The translations under genes and the position numbers were made by a program. From contig NZ_RDTE01000003.1 in the NCBI RefSeq assembly GCF_004125265.1, positions 682,001 through 746,000 on the forward strand: a DNA stretch of 64,000 nucleotides. The letters are read 5' to 3'. The notes under the pieces were generated by a model. It made no database searches, was not told where the DNA came from, and worked only from the letters and a program-made list of their open reading frames with translations. Numbering within the stretch: position 1 is the first letter of the stretch; each line of letters opens with the position of its first letter. Shown piece after piece: positions 44,391-53,562 of this stretch. This stretch comes from Streptomyces lydicus. Its GTDB lineage: Bacteria > Actinomycetota > Actinomycetes > Streptomycetales > Streptomycetaceae.

Positions 44391-45617
44391 ATGAACTACA
44401 CCGGGGTGCGTGGGGTCGATGCCGACGCCGAGGCCGATGTCACGGCCGATGTCACGGCCGATGTCGACGTCGTGGTGGTCGGTGCCGGACAGGCCGGGCT
44501 GGCCGCCGCCTACCATCTGCGACGGGCCGGCTATGCGCCGGACCGGGACTTCGTCGTGCTCGATCACTCGCCGCGCCCCGGGGGTGCCTGGCAGTTCCGG
44601 TGGCCCACGCTGACCTACGCAAAGGTGCACGGGATGCATGCGCTGCCGGGCATGGAGCTGACCGGCGCCGATCCGCGCCGCCCGTCGTCCGAGGTGATCG
44701 GCGCGTATTTCGACCGGTACGAGCAGACCTTCGGGCTGCGGGTGCACCGGCCGGTGAGCGTGACGGCGGTGCGCGAGGCCGGTGGGACCCGCTGGGCCGA
44801 GCCCGTCGGGGATGTCGAGGGAAGGCGGCTGCTGGTCGAAACGTCGGAGGGGGACTATGCGGCGCGGGCGCTGATCAATGCGACCGGGACCTGGGACCGG
44901 CCGTTCTGGCCGCGGTTTCCCGGGCAGGAGACGTTCGGCGGCCGTCAGCTGCACAGCTCTGCCTACAACGGGCCGGAAGGCTTCCGTGACATGCGGGTCG
45001 TGGTCGTGGGCGGCGGGACCTCTGCCGTGCAGCAGCTGATGGAGATCGCGCCGATCGCGGCCGCCACGACCTGGGTGACCCGCCGGCCGCCGGTGTTCCG
45101 CGAGGGGCCGTTCGGTGCGGAGCAGGGCCGGACCGCGGTCGCCCTGGTGGAGGAGCGGGTCCGGCAGGGGCTGCCGCCGCGGAGCGTGGTGAGCGTGACC
45201 GGGCTCCCGATGACCGAGGCCATCCGGCAGGCCAGGGAGAGCGGCGTACTGGAACGGCTGCCGCTCTTCGAGCGCGTCACGTCCACGGGCGTGCGATGGC
45301 GCGACGGTCGTACGGTCGAGGCCGATGTGATCCTTTACGCCACGGGCTTTCGTGCCGCCCTCGACCATCTCGCCCCGCTGCACCTGCGCGAACCGGGCGG
45401 CGGCATCCGGATGGACGGCACCCGCACACTGCGCGATCCGCGGATCCATCTCGTCGGCTACGGGCCGTCGGCGAGCACCATCGGCGCCAACCGCGCGGGA
45501 CGTGCCGCGGTCGGCGACCTCCGTCGGCTGCTCGGCACGCCTCCTCGGCCCCGGGCTCTCCCACGACCACGATCCGCCCCTGCGGAGACGGGCGTCGCCG
45601 GCGGCCTCGCCTCATAG
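44391..45617 (+). CDS. Flavin-containing monooxygenase-like flavoprotein
   Basis: 408-residue FAD/NADPH oxidoreductase. FAD Rossmann motif DVVVVGAGQAGLAAAYHLRR (preceded by a small Asp-Val-Thr-Ala-Asp repeat) and NADPH motif RVVVVGGGTSAVQQLMEIA; ILYATGFRAALDHLAPLHLR is the family ATGY-like block. Blocks GGAWQFRWPTLTYAKVHGMH match actinobacterial CzcO-type enzymes. It follows ssuD by 160 bases in the same direction and may act on sulfonates or supply another sulfur-source step; that is inference from position only. Confidence 0.8.
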   Translation: MNYTGVRGVDADAEADVTADVTADVDVVVVGAGQAGLAAAYHLRRAGYAPDRDFVVLDHSPRPGGAWQFRWPTLTYAKVHGMHALPGMELTGADPRRPSSEVIGAYFDRYEQTFGLRVHRPVSVTAVREAGGTRWAEPVGDVEGRRLLVETSEGDYAARALINATGTWDRPFWPRFPGQETFGGRQLHSSAYNGPEGFRDMRVVVVGGGTSAVQQLMEIAPIAAATTWVTRRPPVFREGPFGAEQGRTAVALVEERVRQGLPPRSVVSVTGLPMTEAIRQARESGVLERLPLFERVTSTGVRWRDGRTVEADVILYATGFRAALDHLAPLHLREPGGGIRMDGTRTLRDPRIHLVGYGPSASTIGANRAGRAAVGDLRRLLGTPPRPRALPRPRSAPAETGVAGGLAS

Positions 45618-45903
45618 GGCGAGGCCGGATGGGCAGTTGAGCCGGGCAGGCGGCCGGGCGGCACAACACCACGACCACCCTCCCCATGGGTCACTCCCCT
45701 CTCACCGTCAGACGAACTGACGCCCCATGTGCACCTGTTCGCCGGTGCACAGGATCGAAAAGGGAAGGGCTTCAATTGACTCGTAGCAACGGGCGAAGAT
45801 AACGGGGCGCGAGCGGCGGGCTGCAGACCGTTACCGCACCCCCGGCCCAAACCCCCTGCTGGGCCGGAGAGTTGAGTCCCACACCTTCAAGGAGAAGATC
45901 CCG
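45618..45903. other. Leader region of the micro-ORF
   Basis: Non-coding. Contains the inverted repeat GTGCAC/GTGCAC (45729-45734, 45745-45750) and the promoter-like boxes at 45776-45803. Confidence 0.4.
45776..45803 (+). promoter_or_regulatory. Possible promoter of the micro-ORF
   Basis: TTGACT at 45776-45781 and GATAAC at 45798-45803 with 16 bases between, about 100 bases upstream of the 19-residue peptide gene. The -10 match is only partial. Confidence 0.35.
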
Positions 45904-45963
45904 ATGAACATTCTCACCGCTCTCCTGGCCCACATCCTCCACCTCGTGGGCTGGCTCATCTGA
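45904..45963 (+). CDS. 19-residue hydrophobic peptide
   Basis: ATG 45904 with AAGGAG 8 bases upstream codes MNILTALLAHILHLVGWLI and stops at TGA 45961. It is almost wholly apolar and would form one membrane-spanning or membrane-surface helix. Right after it is a strong terminator with a T-run, so it is an autonomous unit with a perfect ribosome site. Size and character recall small membrane peptides such as type I toxins, but no antisense RNA could be shown. Function unknown. Confidence 0.55.
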   Translation: MNILTALLAHILHLVGWLI

Positions 45964-45980
45964 CAGACCTCGTCCCCAAG

Positions 45981-46018
45981 GCGCCACCCCTCCCCGTCCC
46001 GGGAGGGGCGGCGCTTTT
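45981..46018 (+). terminator. Intrinsic terminator of the micro-ORF
   Basis: 14-bp stem (GCGCCACCCCTCCC with GGGAGGGGCGGCGC, one mismatch) and a TTTT tail, 17 bases past the peptide stop. Confidence 0.85.
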
Positions 46019-46091
46019 CCGTGTCCGCATTCCACGTTTCCGTTGCCGCCCACCCCGCTCCCACCGCCGTCACCGCCGTCAGCGCCCCGGG

Positions 46092-46209
46092 CTACTTCTC
46101 CAGCTCCTGCCGGGAGGTCTCCGGAAGCGTCAGATAGACGAGGAACGAGACCAGGCACAGCGCGGCCACGTACCAGGGAAAGAGGTCGGCGCGGCCGGCC
46201 TGCTTGAAC
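46092..46209 (-). pseudogene. MFS transporter C-terminal remnant
   Basis: Minus strand reads FKQAGRADLFPWYVAALCLV then SFLVYLTLPETSRQELEK and stops at 46092: the last helix and tail of a metabolite:H+ symporter (ProP-type). The frame is cut at 46210 by the left end of the Tn3-family transposon; the rest of the gene is not found on the far side. Confidence 0.7.
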
Positions 46210-46210
46210 C

Positions 46211-46248
46211 GGCCCCGGTGTCCTAGCTCAGACACCAGCCGCAATGTA
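46211..46248 (+). repeat. Tn3 left terminal inverted repeat
   Basis: 38 bp starting GGCCCCGGTGTCCTAGCTCA and continuing GACACCAGCCGCAATGTA. Pairs with 53524-53561 at 35 of 38 positions. Confidence 0.9.
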
Positions 46249-46256
46249 GCGGGTGA

Positions 46257-47126
46257 TCATACGCTCGCCGTCGTGGCGGCCTTCTCGTCGTGCTCGCGGA
46301 GCATTCGCATGACGGTGGCGGGTGAGGGGTGCTGGCCCTTCTTCGTGCCGGTGGTGATGACGAGCCGCTTGGCGATGTCGCGCAGGCTCATCTCCTGGTC
46401 GCGCAGGTGGAGGGCCATGGACAGCATGTCCGGGTCGGTGACGCCCGCGCCGCCGATGGTCTTGCCGCGCTTTCGGGCGGACTCATGGCCTTCGAGGGTG
46501 CGGTCGCGGATGTGCTCGCGCTCCATGCCCGACATGGCCGCCAGCACGGTGAAGGCGATGCCGGAGGGGTCGTGCGAGCCCTTCAGTTCACCGGTGAGGA
46601 ACTCCAGTCCGACGTCGCTGGCCTTCAGCTCCTCGGCGAGCACGGCGAGTTCGATGCCGCGGCCGAGCCGCTTGTGCTCGTGGACGACGAGGGTCACGGC
46701 GGCGCCGGAGGAGCGGATCTCCCCGGCGAGCTTCACGACGGTCTCCAGTTCGGGGCGCTTCGTGGCGCGGGTGGAGATCCTCTCCGAGAAGATGCGGGTC
46801 ACCCCGGCCGCGGCGAGGGAGTCGAGCTGCGCGTCCAGGGACTGCCGGGCGGTCGAGGCGCGGGCGTAGCCGAGGCGGACGTGTCCGACCGGTTCGGCGC
46901 CGGCGCTCACGGGCCGGGGCAGTTCGGTCCACGTCGAGCCGGGCTTGCGTACGGCGGGGGTCGGCACACTGAGGGCCTTGGCGAAGTGGGGCACGAGGCG
47001 GAAGCGGGCGGTGTGGTACTGGATGGCCACCTTGCCCTTGCCGGTCCGGCAAGGGGAGCCCGCGGGGGCCGCGCAGGAGGACATGGGGCAGTCGCGCGAT
47101 TCCACGCGCTTGAAGTCGTCGCTCAC
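46257..47126 (-). CDS. tnpR: Serine recombinase (Tn3-type resolvase) with zinc-finger N-tail
   Basis: 289 residues from GTG 47126. N-terminal Cys/His-rich segment CPMSSCAAPAGSPCRTGKG and IQYHTARF suggests a zinc-binding module; the resolvase domain begins RLGYARASTARQSLDAQLDS with the catalytic Ser in RASTARQ, then TLVVHEHKRLGRGIELAVLA and FTVLAAMSGMEREHIRDRT; the C-terminal helix-turn-helix reads MSLRDIAKRLVITTGTKKGQ, HPSPATVMRMLRE. It resolves transposition cointegrates at the adjacent res site. The upstream ATG at 47189 would read through that site and is unlikely. Confidence 0.85.
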   Translation of the reverse strand: MSDDFKRVESRDCPMSSCAAPAGSPCRTGKGKVAIQYHTARFRLVPHFAKALSVPTPAVRKPGSTWTELPRPVSAGAEPVGHVRLGYARASTARQSLDAQLDSLAAAGVTRIFSERISTRATKRPELETVVKLAGEIRSSGAAVTLVVHEHKRLGRGIELAVLAEELKASDVGLEFLTGELKGSHDPSGIAFTVLAAMSGMEREHIRDRTLEGHESARKRGKTIGGAGVTDPDMLSMALHLRDQEMSLRDIAKRLVITTGTKKGQHPSPATVMRMLREHDEKAATTASV

Positions 47127-47147
47127 ACCTCGGAGCGATTCATGGGT

Positions 47148-47249
47148 ATGTTTCAGGAGGCAAGTTGTTTGCAACAACTCATGAAACATGATTGCCGCAG
47201 GTGGGCCGCCGGCCGGCCGGGTGTTTCACGAGCGACCACCTATGAAACG
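47148..47249. promoter_or_regulatory. Candidate res site of the transposon
   Basis: Repeated boxes with TGTTTCA and its complement TGAAACA: pair one at 47148-47155 and 47182-47189, enclosing the palindrome TTGTT-TGC-AACAA (47165-47177); pair two at 47222-47228 and 47243-47249. The layout of several inverted-repeat subsites next to a resolvase gene is that of Tn3 res sites. Confidence 0.6.
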
Positions 47250-47267
47250 CGCTGAGGCGAAGTCGCA

Positions 47268-48149
47268 CTATCGGTGCGGGTCTCCGGGTTGTGTTGGCTG
47301 ATCAGCTGTGTGCTGGGAGCGGTCTTGGCGCCGGGTGGCGTGGAGGGAGCCGAGCAGGTGGAGGGAGTGGGCGCTGGGGCTGCCCGGTTCGGCGTGGTAG
47401 ATGACGAGCTGCTGGCCGGGTGCCTCGCGTACGTCGAACCCCTGGTAGGTGAGCGTGAGCGGGCCGACATCCGGGTGGAGGAAGTGTTTGGCGTCCTGCG
47501 TCTTGCCTCGCACGGTGTGGGACTGCCACAGGCGCGCGAAGTCCGCGCTGTGCTCGGTGAGGGTGCCGACGAGTTCGCGCAGCCGCGGGTTGTCCGGTTC
47601 GAAGCCGGTCGCCTCGCGGAGGTTGGCGACGGTGGCTTGTGCCGCCCGGTTCCAGTCCGTGTAGAAGGTAGGGCCGGCGGGGTCGAGGAAGGCCATGCGG
47701 GCGAGGTTGTCCGCCGGGGTGAACGCCGAGTAGAGGGCCTGGGCCAGCGCGTTGACTGCGAGGAGGTCGAGGGTTCGGTTCATGACGAACGCCGGGGTGT
47801 TGGGGTAGCCGTCCATCAGCTGTCGCAGGGCGGGGCTGACGCGCCCAGTGGAGTGAGGCGAGAGTCGGTCGCCAGGCGTGGCCCCAGCCAGCCGGTACAG
47901 GTGCGCCCTGGCGTCCTCGTCGAGGTGCAGCGCGTGGCTGAGGGCGTCTATCACCTGGGGCGAGGGATTGCGTTCGCGGCCTTGTTCTAGGCGGGTGTAG
48001 TAGTCGGCGTTCACTCCGGCCAGGACGGCGACCTCCTCGCGGCGCAGTCCGGCGACTCTGCGGGTCCCGTGGCTCGGCATGCCGACGTCGTGCGGGCGCA
48101 GGGCGGCGCGGCGTGCGCGCAGGAAGTCCCCCAGGTGGTTGTCGTCCAT
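47268..48149 (-). CDS. XRE-family regulator with MmyB-like domain
   Basis: 293 residues. N-terminal helix-turn-helix: FLRARRAALRPHDVGMPSHG, VAGLRREEVAVLAGVNADYY, RLEQGRERNPSPQVIDALSH; then MmyB-like ligand domain (FVMNRTLDLLAVNALAQALY). Passenger gene of the Tn3 element. It is divergent from the Atu4866 and SDR genes and most likely controls them, as is usual for this regulator family next to SDR genes. Confidence 0.9.
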   Translation of the reverse strand: MDDNHLGDFLRARRAALRPHDVGMPSHGTRRVAGLRREEVAVLAGVNADYYTRLEQGRERNPSPQVIDALSHALHLDEDARAHLYRLAGATPGDRLSPHSTGRVSPALRQLMDGYPNTPAFVMNRTLDLLAVNALAQALYSAFTPADNLARMAFLDPAGPTFYTDWNRAAQATVANLREATGFEPDNPRLRELVGTLTEHSADFARLWQSHTVRGKTQDAKHFLHPDVGPLTLTYQGFDVREAPGQQLVIYHAEPGSPSAHSLHLLGSLHATRRQDRSQHTADQPTQPGDPHR

Positions 48150-48288
48150 GTCTTCAGGCTAGGCGGCGCGCCGGTGGGCTGCCTGGGTGTGGTGCACCCA
48201 GGGAGCATGCGTCCTGGTTGGTCGCTGCTGACCTGCGCAGACTCGGTGGAGCGGGAGGGACCGCACCGTTCGAGGAGAGGGGGCCGCC

Positions 48289-48552
48289 ATGGCCGCGATC
48301 GAGGACGGCCACGTGGACGTGGTCGGTATGTGGGTGACCGAGGACGGGCACATCCGGCAGGAGCTGCTGCCGGACGGCCGTTACGACGAGGCTCGCGGCG
48401 AGCGGGCCAGTGCGTACACCGGCCGTTACAGGGTCACCGGTAGTCACCTGGACTACGTCGACGACACCGGGTTCACCGCCACAGGGGACATCCGCGACGG
48501 AGTGCTCTACCACGAACACCTCGTGCTGTACCGAGAGTCGAGCCCGTCGTAG
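48289..48552 (+). CDS. Atu4866-domain protein
   Basis: 87-residue small beta-barrel protein: VGMWVTEDGHIRQELLPDGR, YDEARGERASAYTGRYRVTG, LDYVDDTGFTATGDIRDGVL. All the family's conserved blocks (GxWVTxDGxIRxxLxxxGRY, DDTGF.A.G) are present. Function unknown, often found next to MmyB-type regulators and SDR genes. Passenger of the transposon. Confidence 0.8.
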   Translation: MAAIEDGHVDVVGMWVTEDGHIRQELLPDGRYDEARGERASAYTGRYRVTGSHLDYVDDTGFTATGDIRDGVLYHEHLVLYRESSPS

Positions 48553-48697
48553 CGGGGCGGCGAGCGTAGCGGGACAACGGGGTTCGGGCAGCAGCTGCTC
48601 CGGTCGGGGAGACCGACTCCTCGTGGAAGCGGACCGACTGCCGAGGCAGGCAGCAGTCGCTGACAGACGTATCAAACGCAAGGGAAGGACCGTATTC

Positions 48698-49456
48698 ATG
48701 ACCAGACGACGTCTTGAGGGCAAGGTGGCCCTGATCACGGGCGCGACCGGGGGGATCGGTGCGGCGACCGCCGAACTCTTCGCACAGGAGGGCGCCCGGC
48801 TGGTGATCACCGATGTAGCCCGGGAACCCCTCCAGAATCTGGCGCGGCGCATCGAGGCGGGTGGCGCGGAGGTGGCGACCGCCCTCCTCGATGTCTCCTC
48901 CGCCCCGGAATGGGAGGAGGTGACGGCCCTCGTACGCGATCGTTTCGGAGTGCTGGACGTGCTGGTGAACCTCGCCGGAATCCTGGACTGGCCGGGTATC
49001 GAGGACACTCGGGAGGAGGTGTGGGACCGCGTGATCGACGTGAACCAGAAAGGCACCTGGCTCGGTATGAGGGCGGCGATGCCGCTGCTGCGAGCGAGCG
49101 GCAACGCGTCGGTGATCAACACCTCGTCCGTGCTCGGCCTGGTGGGCAGCGGCGCGGCCGCGGCTTACCAGGCGTCGAAGGGCGCGGTGCGCCTGCTGAG
49201 CAAGACGGCCGCGGTCGAGTACGCACGGCAGGGCGTACGGGTCAACTCGATACATCCCGGAGTGGTCGCCACACCGATGATCCAGGACCTCCTGGACGAG
49301 CAGGGCGACCAGCAACCGGACATCCAGCGCACCCCCATGCGCCGAGCCGGCCGCGCCGATGAGGTCGCCCCCGCGATCCTCTTCCTCGCCGGCGACGACT
49401 CCTCCTTCGTCACCGGCTCGGAACTCGTCGTCGACGGCGGCCTCACCGCACACTGA
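48698..49456 (+). CDS. SDR-family oxidoreductase
   Basis: 252-residue classical short-chain dehydrogenase. NAD(P) motif TGATGGIGAATAELFAQEGA, NLAG in LVNLAGIL (the usual NNAG), catalytic Ser in INTSSVLGLVG, Tyr-Lys in AYQASKGAV, and the C-terminal VDGGLTA block. Start ATG 48698 after AGGGAAGGACC. Passenger of the transposon; substrate unknown. Confidence 0.9.
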   Translation: MTRRRLEGKVALITGATGGIGAATAELFAQEGARLVITDVAREPLQNLARRIEAGGAEVATALLDVSSAPEWEEVTALVRDRFGVLDVLVNLAGILDWPGIEDTREEVWDRVIDVNQKGTWLGMRAAMPLLRASGNASVINTSSVLGLVGSGAAAAYQASKGAVRLLSKTAAVEYARQGVRVNSIHPGVVATPMIQDLLDEQGDQQPDIQRTPMRRAGRADEVAPAILFLAGDDSSFVTGSELVVDGGLTAH

Positions 49457-49616
49457 ACAACCCGCCCGCCGGGCGTCCACGGCGCCACCCGTGCGCACGC
49501 CCGGCAAGCGCGCTCATCTCCTGTGCCGTCTGCCTCGTGAGTGCGTGACCGTACAGCAGCCCAGCCACCCGAACCCGGGCCCGGCTGGATCCCTACACAC
49601 GGATTAGGACCTCATC

Positions 49617-50384
49617 ATGACGCCCACCGCCGCGTCTGCCGAAGCATCCGAGTTCGCCGGGAAGACCGCCCTGGTCACCGGGGCCGCGCGCGGCGTGGGC
49701 AAGGAGACCGTGGCACTGCTCCATGCCCGCGGCGCCCGCGTCGTCGCCGTCGACCTGCGTCCCGACGTCACGACCTTGCAGGACGAATTCCCCGGCGTAC
49801 TCGCGATGCGGGGCGACATCACGCGGGAGGAGACCGCCGTCCACGCGGTCCGCTCGGCGCTGGACACCTTCGCAGGACTGGACATCCTGGTGAACAACGC
49901 CGGACGCACCCTGAACAAACCCGTCACCGAAACCACCGCCGAAGACTGGGACACCGTGATGGCCGTCAACGCCCGCGGATCCTTCCTCTGCGCCCGAGAA
50001 GCCTTCCGGGCCATGCGGAGCCGGGGCGGCGGGAGCATCGTCAGCACCGGGTCCTACGCCAGCACGGTCGCCCTGCCCGAAGGCGCCGCCTACAGCGCGT
50101 CCAAAGGCGCCCTCGCCCAACTGACCAAGGTCCTCGCCGTCGAAGGCGGACCATGGGGCATCCGCGCCAACCTTGTCGCCGCAGGCGTCATCGAGACCGA
50201 CTTCCTCGACACGATCCGCCCCGACAGCCGCGCCTACCTGGCCTCGTTCGCCGACGCCCAGCCCCTGGGCCGAGTCGCACAGCCCGAAGAGATCGCCGAG
50301 GTTCTCTGCTTCCTCGCCTCACCACGCTCCAGCTTCATCACCGGAGCCGTGGTACCCGCAGACGGCGGCTTCACCGCCGTCTGA
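49617..50384 (+). CDS. SDR-family oxidoreductase
   Basis: 255-residue short-chain dehydrogenase: GAARGVGKETVALLHARGAR, LVNNAGRTLNK, STGSYASTVALPEGAAYSAS with catalytic Ser and Tyr, KGALAQLTKV, VVPADGGFTAV. Second SDR of the transposon, 160 bases after the first, same direction. Together with the Atu4866 protein and regulator it forms a small redox module. Confidence 0.9.
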   Translation: MTPTAASAEASEFAGKTALVTGAARGVGKETVALLHARGARVVAVDLRPDVTTLQDEFPGVLAMRGDITREETAVHAVRSALDTFAGLDILVNNAGRTLNKPVTETTAEDWDTVMAVNARGSFLCAREAFRAMRSRGGGSIVSTGSYASTVALPEGAAYSASKGALAQLTKVLAVEGGPWGIRANLVAAGVIETDFLDTIRPDSRAYLASFADAQPLGRVAQPEEIAEVLCFLASPRSSFITGAVVPADGGFTAV

Positions 50385-50456
50385 CGTGACGGGGCCGATC
50401 AGCCGTTGCTCGGACACACCACCCTGCCTGCCGGACGGCGGGTTGCCGGAAGTTCG

Positions 50457-53407
50457 TCATCGCGTCTCCGCACGTGATCGACCGGCGGTGTCTGTCGCGC
50501 CACGGGCACGGGGCACCGTGAGCCCCAGGTCGAGTCGCTGGTCCATGTCCAGGCGGAAGGTGCCGTAGGGGTTGACGTTGGACCAGAACAGCGCGGTCAG
50601 GCCACGCCGATCCTCCTCGCTCAGCCTCGATGCCCAGGGCGGTTCGGCCAGGACCTGCTGCACCAGCAGGGTGTTGACGTGCACGAGCGCGGACTGGAGC
50701 AGGTGCAGGGCGAGCATCGAGGTCTCGGCGTGCTCCTTGTCCGGGCCGGTCAGGGCGCCGTCCTTGCCGTAGTGGAGCACGGTGTTCGCGCTGTTCCAGT
50801 TCTCCACGACCTGAAGCCCGCCGTGGATCTCCCGGCGCAGGCCAGGACTGGCCAGGTAATCGCAGGCGGACACCGTACGAACTGCGCGGCCGAGTTCTTC
50901 GAGAGCCTGGTAGGTCGGGTGCTTGGGGCCGCCGCGGGTGAAGCGCCGCAGAACCTGCTCGGCCTCCGCCGTCCCGAGCCGGAGCGCGGTGGCGTACTTC
51001 ACCATCTGGTCGTACTGCTGCTCGATCAGGTCCCAGCGGATCGGCCGCGTCAGGGAGGGCCCGAGTGCGGGCCAGCCGGGCGGGGTGTCGTCCGGACGGT
51101 ACAGGCGGATACTGCCGATGTTCTTCAGACGCGGCAGCAGGCGGAAGCTGAGCAGCTCGGTGAAGGCGAACCCAACGACGCTCGCACCGTGGGTATCGAC
51201 GTAGTTGGATTCGATCTCGGCGTCCGTGCAGTGCCGCAGCAGGCCCTCGATCATCGCCGCGACCTCGGACGACGAACAGCTCTTGAGCTGGGAGTAGATG
51301 CAGACGTTCTTCCGCTCGACGTGCCAGTAGATCATCACGCCGTTAACGCCGTAGCGGGCGTGGTACTCCGTCATGAAGTTCGAGGACCAGGACCCGAACT
51401 TCTTCGAATCCGACGCGCACGCGGTGCCCTGCCGCCACCAGTCGGTATCCCGGGCGGCGAAGGTGGCGTTCACCAGCTTCGTTACAGCGGCCCGCAGATT
51501 GTCCACGGTAATGAAGTGCCGGCGCACGTGCCGCAGCGCAGCCTCGCTCTCGCGGTGCTCACCGGTCGCCACGATGGCGCGGATGCCCATGTTCGTGCCC
51601 AGTGCGAAGAGGGCCAGCAGCAGGCGGCGCTGGAGGACATCACGCTCGATGCGCTCATCCGCGGCCACCGAGGAGAACTCCCCGGTGAAACCGGTGAGGA
51701 AGTCGGCGTTCTTCAGCACATCCAGCAGATCCAGGACGCCCCAGCGCCGTGCGACCTCCTCCTTGAGGGCCTGGAGGCCGGTGGGCTCGGCCAGCGGCTC
51801 CTGCTTCGGCACGGCGATCCACGACTCGCCCTTGAGTGGTGACCTTCACCCCGCCCGCCGAGCCGTCCGCGAGCGCCGGACAGCCGGTCCAGGCCCGCGG
51901 CCATGCGCTGCCTCAGATCCGCAATGAACGCCCTCGGGTTCAGCGGCTGGCGGATCGCCGCGTAGTGCACGGCGCGAGTGGCCTCGAAGTCACCGGGCAG
52001 ATCGTCCTCCGGGTTACGCCAGCGCGCGGCGCCTTCGACGTAGATCTCGCGGCGGCGCACCGCGTCCCGCAGCGCGACCAGGACACACAGCTCGTACGGG
52101 ATGCGCTCGCCCTTGCCTTTGTCGTCGACGACCGCCTCGCGCCAGTCCTTACGCACCACGCCGTCCATCGGCACCACGTCCGTGGCATCGTAGAAGCGGG
52201 TCTTGCCGTCGACGTCGGCGTACTTCTTCAACAGCTTCATCGCGTCCATCACCGGCCGATAGGCGGTGTTGTTGCACTTGAAGCCGAGCGTGTTCAGCAG
52301 CGGCGGAAGCATCTGCCGGTAGTACGAACTGTACGACGACCGGAGCGTGGTGCGGACCTTGGCCTTAAAGACCTTCTCGTTCGCCTTCGCCTCCGCCACC
52401 AGCTCACGGAGTGTCTTCTCCCCGACCACAGGGAACAGGGCCCGGCGTACGACCTCGTCGGGCTTGTCGACGGCGGCCGTCGCCAGCTTGAAGAGGATGC
52501 CCTCCTTGCCGCGCACCTTCTTCAACTCGGCGGTGAGCTGCTTCTCCACCCGCCGCTCGGCCCGGGCGTTGATCTTGTGGACCAGGGCGACCAGCAGATC
52601 GACCAGGGCATCGGTGATCTCCGCCTGACGTGAGGAGCACAGCGCCGCGAGCAGGGCGATCCGTACGTCCTCGCTCGTGTCGCGGAAGTCCGAGGGGTAC
52701 ATCTTGATGGCCCGCGCCCGCCACGCGGCCACCAGCTTCTCCGAGCAGTCCGCGAACAGCCCGTCGGGCAGCCCGAGCTTGCGTACGTCGTCGAGCTTGG
52801 TGATCTCCGTCAGCAGCGAGTCCAGGCCGACCGCTCCAGGGTCGCGTTTGAGCGCGGCCAGCAGGGCGGTACCCGACTCGTTGTCCTCGGCCACCAGGGA
52901 CAACAGCCGCGCCGTGCCCACCTCGCCCAGGCGGCCGATCGTGCGGGCGCAGAACGTCTTCTCCCACTTGCCCCGCGCCGCAACCAGCGCCTTCTCAAGC
53001 CGGGTTGGGCCCGGTGGCTCGATCTTCCGCGCCCGACACTCCACCAGCAGGGCCTCGCGCTGCCGGTCCTCCACCAGCTCGACCGGACAGACCTCCACAG
53101 CAAGCCACTCGGCCAGCGCCTTCTCGTCTGCCACCGTCGACGGCCGGAACTCCAGGGCCTCGCGGATCTGCTTGCGGTGGTACTCAGCGGTCCGGCCCAC
53201 CAGCGTGTACTTCGCGAAGTCGGTGGCCGGGACCTTCACCAGATCCGCGACATACTCCACCGCGGCCGACGGGACCTCTTCCAACACATCGGGGAACCGG
53301 CCCTCCAGCTCGAAGAACTTCAGCAACAGGCCAAAGCCAAGCCGGGTCGCCCCACTCTTGTTCGCCACCAGGTCCCAGTCGCCGTCCACCAGCGTCCAGT
53401 TCGCCAA
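50457..53407 (-). pseudogene. tnpA: Tn3-family transposase TnpA, double frameshift
   Basis: Large DDE transposase in three pieces. N-part from about 53407 (LANWTLVDGDWDLVANKSGA; a TTG start after GAGGAG, or an older start lost) runs to MAAGLDRLS near 51880; a short second-frame stretch reads [15 protein letters not shown]; the third frame resumes [20 protein letters not shown] near 51836 and goes to the stop at 50457. The DDE domain is otherwise intact: [70 protein letters not shown]. Two one-base shifts within about 50 bases inactivate it unless recoded. Confidence 0.85.
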
Positions 53408-53523
53408 CAGCTCCTCTGGCGATCACTCTTGCCGCACGCCCGCCCCTTTGGCCTCGACCACTCGATCAGACCAACGACCGAGCCAAGGGGAGGGAAACGG
53501 GATCCGTCCAGCTACCCGCGACC

Positions 53524-53561
53524 TACTTTGCGGCTGGTATCTGAGCTAGGACTCCGGGGCC
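53524..53561 (-). repeat. Tn3 right terminal inverted repeat
   Basis: 38 bp, read inward GGCCCCGGAGTCCTAGCTCA then GATACCAGCCGCAAAGTA; differs from the left repeat at three positions. Confidence 0.9.
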
Positions 53562-53562
53562 C

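Larger units (their letters stand above)
46211..53561. mobile_element. Tn3-family transposon, about 7.35 kb
   Basis: Bounded by two 38-bp terminal inverted repeats (35 of 38 identical), the size typical of Tn3. It holds a serine resolvase at the left end, a candidate res site next to it, passenger genes (XRE regulator, Atu4866 protein, two SDR oxidoreductases) and a TnpA transposase gene reading from the right end. The transposase is frameshifted, so the element is likely immobile unless helped. The flanking five bases (GAACC left, CTTAC right) do not match, so no target-site duplication remains. Confidence 0.85.

Noticed and set aside
45772..46158. Minus-strand frame over the micro-ORF and terminator
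   Set aside because: It reads through a perfect terminator and lacks any family feature.
50679..51842. Long plus-strand open frame opposite the Tn3 transposase
   Set aside because: It is the antisense shadow of the conserved transposase; its product has no family features and high-GC DNA opens long frames on both strands.
46211..53561. A 5-bp target-site duplication for the transposon
   Set aside because: GAACC and CTTAC do not match, nor does shifting the ends by one or two bases.
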